Below are positions 9,007 to 17,598 of a DNA stretch of 64,000 bases, piece after piece. The stretch spans positions 1-64,000 of the forward strand of contig CAZSLS010000002.1 of the NCBI GenBank assembly GCA_964607575.1. The letters run 5' to 3'. Numbering within the stretch: the stretch's first letter is position 1; each line of letters starts with the position of its first letter. Below the pieces are notes generated by a model. It did not search any database, was not told where the DNA came from, and saw only the letters and a list, made by a program, of their open reading frames with translations. Made by a program: the position numbers and the translations under genes. This stretch comes from BS750m-G57 sp964607575 (lineage in GTDB: Bacteria; Planctomycetota; Phycisphaerae; SM23-33).

Positions 9007-10902
9007 ATGGGTGATTTGACAAGAGGTGAGTCTGCAGGCATTCGGGCGGGATTGTTGATTTCGACGGCGGTTGCGGCGGTGATGGTCCATCTGGTGTTCG
9101 CACGGGCCGCGGCTCCGAAGACTGAACCGGCGGGCGAGAAGGCGCCGACGTATCTCTCCCCTATCGCGATGGTCGCCGACAGTGCAGGCAAGACGATCTA
9201 TATCGCCGAAGCGACGGCCGGGCAGGTGGCGGTGTTCGACGTTGCAACCCGGAAGGTCACCGCGAATATCGCCGTCGGTCCTCCGGTCAGCGGTGTGGCG
9301 ATCTCGACCGATAGGACAAAGCTGTATATCACCGCCGGCGCCGCCAAAGGCCATCTCTGCATAGTAGACATCAAGAGCAAAAAGGTGCTCGCACGGATAC
9401 CCGTAGGACACACGCCGATGTCGCCTGTGGTCACCCGCAATGGAGATACTGTGTATGTCTGCAATCGATTCGACAACACCATCGGCGTGGTGGATATCGC
9501 CGAGGGCAGGCTGGCCAATACGATCGGTGTCCCCCGCCAACCAGTCAGCGTCGACCTGGCGAAGGACGATTCGGTGCTGCTCGTGGCGAACCACCTCCCG
9601 GTTGGTCCGAGCAACGTGGACTACGTTGCCGCTGAGGTAACGATCATACCTACTACCGCCGGGCAGGACATCTCGACTATCAAACTCCCCAACGGCTCGA
9701 CGAGTCTCCGGTCGGTGCGCGTCTCTCCCGACGGCAAGTACGCGGCGCTAACCCACACGCTGGCCAGGGCCCGCCTTCCCATTACTGATCTTGAGCGGGG
9801 ATGGAAGAACACCAATGCCCTGAGCATCATCGACGTTCCAGGCCGCAAGCTGATCAACACCGTCCTGACCGACGACGTCGACCTCGGCGCAGCCAATTCG
9901 TGGGCCCTCGCATGGTCGCAGGATAGCAAGACCCTGTGCGTAACCCACGCCGGTTCGCACGACATCAGCGCGATCGACATGCCCGACCTACTGGCCAAGT
10001 TCGGCAAGGCCGTCGCCGAAAAGAAAAACGCGGATGTGCATAACGATCTGTCGTTCCTGATCGGCTTGCGAAGACGTATGAAATTGGCCGGCAAGGGGCC
10101 CCGCTGCATAACAATCGTCGGCGACAAAGCGTTTGTCGGCGAGTACTTCACCGACAGCCTCAGCGTGCTGGACATCTCGCCCAAAGTCAAACCGAAGGCC
10201 AAACCGAAAGTCGAGTCGGTCGCCCTGGGACCCAAGGTCGCCATGACCACGATCAGGCACGGCGAGATGCTGTTCAACGATGCAAGTATCAGCTTTCAGC
10301 AATGGCATAGCTGCGCCACCTGCCACCCGGACGGGAGATCCGACGGAATAAACTGGGATCTCATGAACGACGGAATGGGCAATCCCAAGAACACCAAGTC
10401 GCTGCTCTGGGCGCACAAGACCCCGCCGTCGATGCTCAGAGGCGTCAGGGCCGACGCCAAGGTCGCCGTCCGGGCGAAAATACGGTTCGTCCTGTTCTCC
10501 GTACAGCCCGAGAAGAACGCCCTGGCGATCTACGCGTATCTCAAGTCGCTCAAGCCCGAGCCAAGCCCGTTTCTGGTAAATGGCAAACTAAGCCCGGCCG
10601 CACGGCGAGGCGAGAAGCTGTTCAAAACCGCCAAGTGCGCCTCGTGTCACAGCGGCAAGTTGTTCACTGACCTTAAAAAATACGACGTCGGAACAGGTAA
10701 GGCCAGCGAAGCCAGGAAGAAGTTCGACACCCCCACGCTCATCGAAATCTGGCGGACCGCGCCGTATCTGTACAAAGGTCAGGCCCTGACCATACTCGAC
10801 GTCCTGTCGAAGAAGCACAATCCCAAGGACCAGCACGGTAAGACATCGAAGCTGACAAAGAAAGAGTCGACCGACCTGGCGGAATATGTGATGTCGCTAT
10901 AG
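9007..10902 (+). CDS. YVTN beta-propeller fused to dihaem MauG/CCP-like cytochrome (copy 1)
   Basis: A 631-residue exported protein. After an N-terminal signal or anchor helix (about 14-34), residues 45-370 form a seven-bladed YVTN/YncE-like propeller (KTIYIAEATAGQ, TVYVCNRFDNT, VLLVANHLP). The C-terminal part is a dihaem cytochrome c peroxidase/MauG-like domain with CATCH at 436-440 and CASCH at 544-548. The typical DTPTL...WRTAPYL block follows; its usual HDG after YL is KGQ here, so a usual His is missing. Members of this architecture act in extracytoplasmic electron transfer or peroxide and cofactor chemistry; the substrate is unknown. GGAGA lies 8 bases before the ATG. A tandem paralogue follows 16 bases downstream. 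Confidence 0.85.
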   Translation: MGDLTRGESAGIRAGLLISTAVAAVMVHLVFARAAAPKTEPAGEKAPTYLSPIAMVADSAGKTIYIAEATAGQVAVFDVATRKVTANIAVGPPVSGVAISTDRTKLYITAGAAKGHLCIVDIKSKKVLARIPVGHTPMSPVVTRNGDTVYVCNRFDNTIGVVDIAEGRLANTIGVPRQPVSVDLAKDDSVLLVANHLPVGPSNVDYVAAEVTIIPTTAGQDISTIKLPNGSTSLRSVRVSPDGKYAALTHTLARARLPITDLERGWKNTNALSIIDVPGRKLINTVLTDDVDLGAANSWALAWSQDSKTLCVTHAGSHDISAIDMPDLLAKFGKAVAEKKNADVHNDLSFLIGLRRRMKLAGKGPRCITIVGDKAFVGEYFTDSLSVLDISPKVKPKAKPKVESVALGPKVAMTTIRHGEMLFNDASISFQQWHSCATCHPDGRSDGINWDLMNDGMGNPKNTKSLLWAHKTPPSMLRGVRADAKVAVRAKIRFVLFSVQPEKNALAIYAYLKSLKPEPSPFLVNGKLSPAARRGEKLFKTAKCASCHSGKLFTDLKKYDVGTGKASEARKKFDTPTLIEIWRTAPYLYKGQALTILDVLSKKHNPKDQHGKTSKLTKKESTDLAEYVMSL

Positions 10903-10918
10903 AAAGAGGAAATGGATC

Positions 10919-12790
10919 ATGGGTAATTTAGCAACGGGCAAATCCGCGGGCGCCGGCTTGCTGACGCTGGCGGCGGTTGGGGCGGTCCTGGTCCATATGG
11001 CGATGGCTCCCGCCGCCAAACCCGACAAGCCCGCCCCACCGAAATATCTCTCCCCGACCGCAATGGTCGCCGACAAGGCGGGCAAAACGATCTACATCGC
11101 CCAAGCGACTGCCGGCCAGATCGCGGTGTTCGACGTTGCAACGCGAAAGGTCACCGCGAATATCGCCATCGGTCCTCCGGTCAGCGGTGTGGCGATCTCG
11201 CTGGACGGAACCAAACTGTACGTCACCGCGGGCGGCGCCGCGGGCCGACTCTGCATAGTGGACATCAAGAACAAAAAGGTACTCGCACGGATACCCGTAG
11301 GACACACGCCGATGTCGCCTGTGGTCACCCGCAATGGAGATACTGTGTATGTCTGCAATCGATTCGACAACACCATCGGCGTGGTGGATATCGCCGAGGG
11401 CAGGCTGGCCAATACGATCGGTGTCCCCCGCCAACCAGTCAGCGTCGACCTGGCGAAGGATGGTTCGGTGCTGCTCGTGGCGAACCACCTTCCGTCCGGT
11501 CCGGGCGCGGAGAAGTACGTAGCCGCGGAAGTCAGCATAATCCCCACGACAGCCGGGCGGGATATTTCGACTGTCAAACTCCCCAACGGCTCAACGAATC
11601 TCCGCTCGGTGCGGATCTCTCCGGACGGCAAGTACGCGGTGCTCACCCACATTCTGGCTCGATTCCGTATGCCCACCACTCAGCTCGAACGAGGCCATGT
11701 GAATACCAATGCAATCACGCTGATTGACGTCGGCAAGAGGGCTTGGATGAACACATTCCTGCTGGACGACATCGATCACGGAGCGGCCAATCCGTGGGCG
11801 ACGGCATGGTCCGACGACGGCGCGACACTCTGCATCACGCACGCCGGAACACACGAAGTCAGTGTGATCGATTTTCGGGACATGATGGCCAAACTTGGCA
11901 AGGCCATCGCCGAAAAGAAAGACGAATACGTGCAGCACGACCTTTCATTCCTCGTCGGCGTGCGAAGGCGCCTGAAACTCCCGGGCAAGGGACCACGCTG
12001 CATGACGATAATCGGAAAGAAAGCATACGTCGGGGAATACTTCAGCGACAGCATCAGCATTCTGGACATCTCACCGGATTCCCGCCCGGTCGCCAAGGCG
12101 ATCCCGCTTGGACCGACGCAGAAGATGACCATCGTCCGAAACGGCGAGATGTTATTCAATGACGCGGCGCTCTGTTTCCAGATGTGGCATTGTTGCGCCA
12201 CTTGCCATCCGGACGGCAGGATGTGCGGGCTGAGCTGGGACCTCATGAACGACGGGTTGGGCAATCCCAAGAGCACCAAGTCGCTGCTCTTGTCACACAA
12301 GACGCCGCCCTCGATGATCACCGGAGTCAGGGCCAGCGCCAAGGTCAGCATTCGGTCAAAGATACGATTCCTGCAGTTCGCCGTTCGACCGGAAAATGAC
12401 GTGATCGCGATGTATGAGTATCTCAAGACGCTCAAGCCGACTCCGAGCCCGCGGTTGGTCAACGGAAAACTAAGCCCGTCCGCGCGACGAGGTGCTAAGC
12501 TGTTCAAAACCGCGGGGTGCGCCTCCTGCCACAGCGGAGCCCTTTTCACCGACATGAAGAAGCACAACATCGGGACGGGCGCTGGCGGGGAGGTGAATAA
12601 CAAAACGGAATACGACACGCCGACGCTGATTGAAGTCTGGCGGACGGCGCCGTACCTGTCTCGCGGCCAGGCCCTGACCATACTCGACGTCCTGTCGAAG
12701 AAGCACAATCCCAAGGACCGGCACGGCAAGACATCGAAGCTGACAAAGAAAGAATTGACCGACCTGGCGGAATATGTGATGTCGCTATAG
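10919..12790 (+). CDS. YVTN beta-propeller fused to dihaem MauG/CCP-like cytochrome (copy 2)
   Basis: A 623-residue tandem paralogue of the preceding gene with the same signal/anchor, YVTN propeller and dihaem C-terminus (CATCH at 426-430, CASCH at 534-538). Its first haem motif is preceded by an extra Cys (HCCATCH). The TAPYL block reads SRGQ, so here too the usual HDG is absent. AGAGGA ends 8 bases before the ATG, and the 16-base gap makes the pair one transcription unit. A 179-base block (11282-11460) is identical to 9388-9566 at every base, including silent positions, inside genes that otherwise differ clearly. That points to gene conversion. Confidence 0.85.
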   Translation: MGNLATGKSAGAGLLTLAAVGAVLVHMAMAPAAKPDKPAPPKYLSPTAMVADKAGKTIYIAQATAGQIAVFDVATRKVTANIAIGPPVSGVAISLDGTKLYVTAGGAAGRLCIVDIKNKKVLARIPVGHTPMSPVVTRNGDTVYVCNRFDNTIGVVDIAEGRLANTIGVPRQPVSVDLAKDGSVLLVANHLPSGPGAEKYVAAEVSIIPTTAGRDISTVKLPNGSTNLRSVRISPDGKYAVLTHILARFRMPTTQLERGHVNTNAITLIDVGKRAWMNTFLLDDIDHGAANPWATAWSDDGATLCITHAGTHEVSVIDFRDMMAKLGKAIAEKKDEYVQHDLSFLVGVRRRLKLPGKGPRCMTIIGKKAYVGEYFSDSISILDISPDSRPVAKAIPLGPTQKMTIVRNGEMLFNDAALCFQMWHCCATCHPDGRMCGLSWDLMNDGLGNPKSTKSLLLSHKTPPSMITGVRASAKVSIRSKIRFLQFAVRPENDVIAMYEYLKTLKPTPSPRLVNGKLSPSARRGAKLFKTAGCASCHSGALFTDMKKHNIGTGAGGEVNNKTEYDTPTLIEVWRTAPYLSRGQALTILDVLSKKHNPKDRHGKTSKLTKKELTDLAEYVMSL

Positions 12791-12840
12791 AAAGAGGAAA
12801 TGCGATCGTGGGCAATTCCGCAACAGTAGTCGAACAGTAG
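12791..12840 (+). pseudogene. Vestige of a third YVTN-dihaem gene copy
   Basis: The 20 bases around the stop of copy 2 and the Shine-Dalgarno region after it repeat the junction between copies 1 and 2 (ATAGAAAGAGGAAATG). They are followed by GTG GGC AAT TCC GCA ACA at 12808, which parallels the ATG GGT AAT TTA GCA ACG start of copy 2. The frame closes at TAG 12838-12840 after ten codons. The simplest reading is the 5' end of a deleted third tandem copy. Confidence 0.6.
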
Positions 12841-13157
12841 TCGGGGGCAGCCCTGAAGGGCCGTCGATTCACTCTCTGGCACACCCGGAGGCGACTGTCT
12901 TGATTATGCCGACCAATTGTGATTTGTGATTGGCGCCTTTGCAAACTTTCATGCCAGTCGCGCGGCATGCCCGGCTTTGAAATCAATGTTGGTGCTGAGC
13001 ATGTATTCCAGCGTTCGGTTATGACGCATTCCTCGGGCCAGTCCGTAGAAGATTACCCCGGCGACGATGTGCGGGTGGATCGGGGGGCTGTCCGACTACC
13101 TATGACCCCGACACGTGTGTCGATTCGATCCTGTATCCTCGTTCGACATTACCATTC
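12841..13157. other. Gene-poor spacer with decayed mobile-element sequence
   Basis: This 317-base stretch between convergent genes holds no intact gene. Its start continues the decayed third-copy sequence with a short direct repeat (CAGTAGTCG twice around 12825-12845). Its middle carries a transposase fragment, listed separately. The last 60 bases before the enolase-superfamily stop show nothing I can assign. Confidence 0.6.
12949..13095 (-). pseudogene. Relic of an IS1182-type (DUF772) transposase
   Basis: Read on the minus strand, 48 codons contain IHPHIVAGVIFYGLARGMR followed by HNRTLEYMLSTNIDF. This matches the N-terminal DUF772 signature of IS1182/IS5-like transposases (pattern HP...YGL..G.R..R.LE..L..N.DF). 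Stops lie directly before (13098-13096) and after (12951-12949) the fragment, and no terminal repeats or catalytic domain remain. It is too short to function. Confidence 0.55.
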
Positions 13158-14270
13158 CTATTTGAGGTTCTCAACGAGAGTCGAATACCGCTGCAGATTA
13201 TCGATATCGATCTTAACGCCGAACCCATCTCCCCGCAGCGACTTGAGCCTGCCGCCATAACCGAATCGGATTGAGGGTCGCGTCAGGTCCTCGCGCAAGA
13301 GAAGACGACCGTAGTTGCCCTCGACGAACCTCGGTTGCGGACTCGTCTCGAGCAGACGCCTCTGTACGGCCGAGAGTATACCGCTCTCGCCCACCATGCA
13401 TCCGTTGCTGACGGTCACGCCATTTTCCGCGGCCAGGGCAAGCAACCGGCGCGTGCGTTCGAGCCCACCGTTCTTGCTGATGCGCACGTTCCACCACATC
13501 CTCTTCGGGTCGGCAAGGTATAGGCGGGCTTGTTCCTCGGTGATCAGCGATTCATCCGCCATCAGAGGAAGCGTGCATCGCCCGGCGAGGTCAAACAACT
13601 CTTCAGCGGGAATGAATGTCGGCTGTTCCACAACACAGACACCGTAAGGCTCTATCTCTTTGATGCGTTGCGGCGTCGTCTCGGCGTCCCACCCGCCGTT
13701 GACGTCCACGCGGAGCGACGCCTTGCCTCGACGGATACCCTTGCCCAGCTTGCGTTGACATATGCGAAGGTTCTCGGTGTCTATCTCATCGCCGAAGCCC
13801 AGCTTCAGTTTGAAGTCGCGCAGACCGATGAGATGCATCAGGCGCAATCGACAGGCCGTCTTGGAAGGATCGACGGAGCCCAGAACGCCGGAGACGCGCG
13901 CTGTGATCTTACGGCGGTTAGCGGGAGGGGCCTGCGTCCACCAGATCGCCAGTTCCACCGCACACGCCGCGGCGTTCATGCAGCGACCGTCAATGTCCGC
14001 CGCGGAGACGTCGACCGCGCCGGGATCGGACAGGTCCTGCTCCCGAACGGCGGGCCAGACCCTGTCTCTAATATCGACGATCGCCGACTCGAACGTTTCG
14101 CCTGTCACGTAATCTCGCGGAAGCGTCTCGCCCCACCCGACTCGGCCGTCGGACAGTTCGAGCCGGACGACGATTGTCCTGGCCACATCGCGGGAGGCCG
14201 CGGCGTGCTCGAAACTCCGCATAGGGATCCGAGTCTCGTAGATAGAGAGTTGTCTCGCCGTAACGGCCAT
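13158..14270 (-). CDS. Enolase-superfamily enzyme, muconate-lactonizing/dipeptide epimerase subgroup
   Basis: This 370-residue protein has the enolase-superfamily capping domain (1-125) and barrel. Catalytic K154-x-K156 (KLKLG), magnesium ligands D189 (DVNGGW), E215 (VVEQP) and D239 (ADES), and opposite-face base K266 (ISKNGG) are all visible, as in the MLE subgroup that includes dipeptide epimerases and o-succinylbenzoate synthase. No signal peptide, so cytoplasmic. Without menaquinone genes nearby, an epimerase or racemase acting on a peptide or sugar-acid-derived substrate is the more likely role. AAGGAC and GAGGAG lie just before the ATG. A small membrane-protein gene ends 43 bases upstream on the same strand. 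Confidence 0.8.
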   Translation of the reverse strand: MAVTARQLSIYETRIPMRSFEHAAASRDVARTIVVRLELSDGRVGWGETLPRDYVTGETFESAIVDIRDRVWPAVREQDLSDPGAVDVSAADIDGRCMNAAACAVELAIWWTQAPPANRRKITARVSGVLGSVDPSKTACRLRLMHLIGLRDFKLKLGFGDEIDTENLRICQRKLGKGIRRGKASLRVDVNGGWDAETTPQRIKEIEPYGVCVVEQPTFIPAEELFDLAGRCTLPLMADESLITEEQARLYLADPKRMWWNVRISKNGGLERTRRLLALAAENGVTVSNGCMVGESGILSAVQRRLLETSPQPRFVEGNYGRLLLREDLTRPSIRFGYGGRLKSLRGDGFGVKIDIDNLQRYSTLVENLK

Positions 14271-14313
14271 GTCCTTAACTCCTCGAATCGGGCAGCGTCT
14301 CAGGCCATGAGGC

Positions 14314-14490
14314 TCACTTCGGAGTCTTTGGCTTGGTGGCGCCGAACTCCTCAGCAGGATCCAGCATCAACGGTTTCTTGAGCCATTTCTTGCCATCGAC
14401 CTCAACCATGAATAGCCCCGCTTGCAACAACACCATCGCAAACATCCCGAGGGCGAACCACAGCAGTTTTTTTCGTTTGTTCATGTTCAT
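14314..14490 (-). CDS. Small single-pass membrane protein
   Basis: A 58-residue protein (MNMNKRKKLLWFALGMF...) with a basic N-terminus, one hydrophobic helix (about residues 8-27) and a polar tail rich in Lys and Pro ending KPKTPK. The start may be the ATG at 14490 or the one six bases later; neither has a clear ribosome-binding site. It precedes the enolase-superfamily gene by 43 bases and may be cotranscribed with it. No family recognised; the coding call rests on the membrane-protein-like composition. Confidence 0.4.
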   Translation of the reverse strand: MNMNKRKKLLWFALGMFAMVLLQAGLFMVEVDGKKWLKKPLMLDPAEEFGATKPKTPK

Positions 14491-14544
14491 GTAAAGGGCG
14501 AAGTAATTGTGTAGCGCTGGACGGAGCAATAGTGTAGCGCTTGT

Positions 14545-14572
14545 GGGTATGAATACCCCAGACCGCCTGGGG
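14545..14572. repeat. Two adjacent palindromes
   Basis: GGGTAT-GA-ATACCC (14545-14558) overlaps CCCCAG-ACCGC-CTGGGG (14556-14572). The pair lies between the divergent small membrane-protein gene and the kelch-symporter gene. It could be an operator or a short hairpin; no run of T follows directly, so a terminator is less likely. Confidence 0.35.
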
Positions 14573-14618
14573 CGTCAAGTTTCTGTTCTATCTAATCATT
14601 TCTCTTTCCTCGCTTTCC

Positions 14619-14671
14619 GCTGTCCGGCTGTGGAGGGCGGATCGCAGCGGAACCCGGAACGGCCGGACAGC
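14619..14671 (+). ncRNA. Candidate structured leader RNA of the kelch-symporter gene
   Basis: A perfect 10-bp stem (GCTGTCCGGC at 14619-14628 with GCCGGACAGC at 14662-14671) encloses 33 nt. GC-rich sequence follows that can pair further (GGGC/GCCC around 14680-14700). The structure lies about 136 nt before the ATG at 14807, as expected for a riboswitch or attenuator. The downstream AGGAG...CCTGCC faintly recalls a B12 box, but the remaining cobalamin-riboswitch landmarks are absent, so I do not assign a class. Confidence 0.35.
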
Positions 14672-14806
14672 AGCGCCGAGGGCCCGAGGAGAGCCCTGCC
14701 CCTAAACAGGTGAAGATGCGATTACCCTTGCGGCGCGGGCGATGCGGCTTGCACCTCGATACCGCGGGGAGTATCCTTCTCTTTCCCGGACTGAAAGGAA
14801 ACAGCT

Positions 14807-17533
14807 ATGGTGAAGCGGTGGAGCATATGGGTGTTACTGTTGAACTGTGCGATTGCCTCCGGCGGACAGGGCGATGCGCTTAAGTGGGATTCCCTTCCGC
14901 CCCTTCCGCCCGCTGCGCGGATGAAGGTCCAGCCCGGACTGGCTGGAGCGTTCGGCGGCGTGCACAACGATGCATTGATCCTCGCAGGCGGGGCGAATTT
15001 CCCCGACGGTCTGCCCTGGGTCAAGCTGCCCGACGGATCGAGCCCGAAGAAGATCTACCATACCGATATCTACGTCCTGCTGAAGACCGGCGACAAGTAC
15101 GCATGGGTGACTTCCGACGTCAAACTGCCCAGAGGCTACAGCTACGGTGTTTCGATTACGACCGATGATGGGCTGCTTTGCATCGGAGGTGAGTGGCGGG
15201 AATATGGCGCCGGCGGCGTCAAGAAGTTCAAATCCGACAAGGTGTTTTTGATCAGACATCTGGGAAAAGGCAAAGTTGAAATACAGGACGACCTACCGGC
15301 CCTGCCGGAAGCCTGCTCTGCCATGGCCGGTGCGAAAGTGGGCAACACCATCTATATAGCAGGCGGTTCCAACGGTCAGACGGAAACGAAGAACTTCTGG
15401 AGTCTCGATCTGTCCGGATCGGTATGGAAGAAGCTAGACCCTTGGGGCGGGGCTCCTCGTTCGCATCTGGTGGCGGCGGCCGCGAGCAACGGGAGGAAGA
15501 ACTGCTTCTACATATTCAGCGGACGCTACAACGATCCGGCAAAGGGTTGGGTGTTCCTCAAAGACAGTTGGATGTACGACGGGGCGAAATGGACGCGGGT
15601 TGCCGACGTCGGTACGAACCTGCAGGACAAGACGGGAATCTGCGTGATGGCGGCATCGGGGATCAAGACAGGAGCCAACCATATCGCAATCTTTGGCGGC
15701 GCCGATGGCAAGCTCTTTCTGGAAGTCGAGCAGGAGCTGCCCCGCCAGATCAAAACCCTTAGCGATGCGGGCAAGAACGAAGAAGCCGACGCGCTGGTTA
15801 AAAAGAAGAACGATCTCTACACGAACCATCCCGGTTTTTCCCGCGATATTCTGGCGTATCACACCGTCACCAACACGTGGCGATCGATAGGCAAGCTCCC
15901 CGAGTCCCAAGTCGCCGGCCTGACCGCCGGTTCACACGTAACAACGACTGCGGTCAAGTGGGATAAAGACATAATCATCCCCAGCGGCGAGGTTCGCCCC
16001 GCCGTCAGGTCGCCGAATATATGGATCGCCTCTCCCGGGGAGAGCTACAGCTTCGGGATGCTTAATTACGTGGTCCTGATTGCCTACCTGCTGGCGCTGG
16101 TGGCGATGGGATACTACTTCTCCAGACGCGAGAACACCACCGACGACTTCTTCAAAGCGGGCGGGCGCATTCCGTGGTGGGCGGCGGGATTGAGCATCTT
16201 CGGTACGCAGCTCAGTGCGATAACATTCATGGCGATCCCGGCCAGCAGTTTCGGCTCGGACTGGCGCATGTTCATATTGAACATGACGATCATCATGGTC
16301 GCACCACTGGTGGTCTTCATCTTCCTGCCGTTTTACCGCCGCCTGAACGTGACGACCGCCTACGAGTTCATCGAGAAACGCTTCAACCTGTCCACGCGCC
16401 TGCTGGCCAGCGGTTTGTTCATGGTGTTCCAACTCGCAAGGATCGGAATCGTGCTGTACCTCCCCTCGATCGCACTGTCGGTGGTCACCGGCGTGGACAT
16501 CAAGATATGCATAACCGTAATGGCCGTCCTTTCGATCGCATACACCGTCATGGGCGGTATCGAGGCGGTTATCTGGACCGACGTCATTCAGGTCTTCGTG
16601 CTGCTGGGCGGAGCGCTGCTGGTGCTTTGCATGATTCCGCTGTCATTTACCGGTGGTTGGAATTCGATGGTCGACGTGGCCGAATCGGGCGACAAGCTGC
16701 GATTGCTCGACTTCCATTTCAGTTGGAAGAGTCCGACGTTCTGGATTCTCGTCTTCGGCGGCGTTGGCGCCAACATTTATAGCTACGCCTGCGACCAGGC
16801 CGTCATTCAGCGATACCTGACGACAAAGAGTGAAAAGGAGGCGGCCCGTGGAATCTGGACCAGCGCATTGCTGGCGATTCCCGCTTCGCTGATCTTCTTC
16901 GGTATCGGCTCGGTGCTGTATTCCTTCTACGCGACTCAGCCTGAAGCATTGAGCCCTGTCGTCCAGAAAGCTGATGCGATCTTCCCATGGTATATCGTCA
17001 CCCAATTGCCCGCGGGAGTTTCGGGCCTGCTGATCGCCGGGGTGTTCGCAGCCGCCATGTCCAGCCTCGACAGTTCCATGAACTCAGTAGCTACGGCGTT
17101 TACGACTGACTTCTACCGTCGCTTGCAACCGGCGGTCAGCGATCGCAAATGCCTCAATGTCGCCAGAATTGTCACTGTCATCATTGGCGTGGGAGGCATG
17201 GGTCTGGCGCTTGCGATGGACACCTGGGATATCGACTCGCTATGGCAGCAGTTCAACCGCTTCATCGGACTGTTCGGTGCGGGCTTGGCGGGGCTGTTCC
17301 TGCTGGCGGTCTTCACAAGGCGCACGTCCGGATACGGCGCGCTGATCGGGCTACTTTGCAGCGTGGGCGTCCAGTACTACTTGCGCGAGTTGAATTGCAT
17401 TCATGGAATCCTGTTCAACGTGACAGGATTGGTTTCCTGCTTCGTCGTCGGATACGTTGCGAGCCTTGTTATTCGTAACAGAAAGAACATCGACGGTATG
17501 ACCATATATACGTTGCAGAAGCGGGAAGATTAA
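14807..17533 (+). CDS. Kelch (NanM-like) mutarotase domain fused to sodium:solute symporter
   Basis: A 908-residue fusion. After a signal sequence (MVKRWSIWVLLLNCAIASG), residues 20-395 form a kelch propeller with GxxxN/Y repeat turns (GGVHNDALILAGGANFP, IYIAGGSNGQ, IAIFGGADG), as in N-acetylneuraminate epimerase NanM. From about residue 405 it is an SSS-family transporter of roughly 13 helices (GYYFSRRENTTDDFFKAGG, PASSFGSDWRMF, MGGIEAVIWTDV, AAMSSLDSSMNS). Such fusions are thought to equilibrate a sugar anomer outside the membrane and hand it to the sodium-coupled carrier. Sialic acid is the best-known substrate, but no catabolic genes here confirm it. AAGGA is 8 bases before the ATG. Confidence 0.88.
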   Translation: MVKRWSIWVLLLNCAIASGGQGDALKWDSLPPLPPAARMKVQPGLAGAFGGVHNDALILAGGANFPDGLPWVKLPDGSSPKKIYHTDIYVLLKTGDKYAWVTSDVKLPRGYSYGVSITTDDGLLCIGGEWREYGAGGVKKFKSDKVFLIRHLGKGKVEIQDDLPALPEACSAMAGAKVGNTIYIAGGSNGQTETKNFWSLDLSGSVWKKLDPWGGAPRSHLVAAAASNGRKNCFYIFSGRYNDPAKGWVFLKDSWMYDGAKWTRVADVGTNLQDKTGICVMAASGIKTGANHIAIFGGADGKLFLEVEQELPRQIKTLSDAGKNEEADALVKKKNDLYTNHPGFSRDILAYHTVTNTWRSIGKLPESQVAGLTAGSHVTTTAVKWDKDIIIPSGEVRPAVRSPNIWIASPGESYSFGMLNYVVLIAYLLALVAMGYYFSRRENTTDDFFKAGGRIPWWAAGLSIFGTQLSAITFMAIPASSFGSDWRMFILNMTIIMVAPLVVFIFLPFYRRLNVTTAYEFIEKRFNLSTRLLASGLFMVFQLARIGIVLYLPSIALSVVTGVDIKICITVMAVLSIAYTVMGGIEAVIWTDVIQVFVLLGGALLVLCMIPLSFTGGWNSMVDVAESGDKLRLLDFHFSWKSPTFWILVFGGVGANIYSYACDQAVIQRYLTTKSEKEAARGIWTSALLAIPASLIFFGIGSVLYSFYATQPEALSPVVQKADAIFPWYIVTQLPAGVSGLLIAGVFAAAMSSLDSSMNSVATAFTTDFYRRLQPAVSDRKCLNVARIVTVIIGVGGMGLALAMDTWDIDSLWQQFNRFIGLFGAGLAGLFLLAVFTRRTSGYGALIGLLCSVGVQYYLRELNCIHGILFNVTGLVSCFVVGYVASLVIRNRKNIDGMTIYTLQKRED

Positions 17534-17598
17534 GCCTGACCGTTCGCGATCTTGATGAACTCACCGCAGATGCGGCGGAAAACGAATAAGGGAGCCAA

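Noticed and set aside
3673..12790. True hydrazine synthase operon of an anammox bacterium
   Set aside because: The HzsA-related proteins lack the Tyr expected after the first haem motif, there is no separate HzsB/HzsC pair and no octahaem hydrazine dehydrogenase, and several diverged copies exist. Relatedness is supported, identity is not.
14680..14705. Cobalamin riboswitch (B12-box-like AGGAG...CCTGCC)
   Set aside because: The box is interrupted and the other conserved elements of the cobalamin riboswitch are not found upstream.
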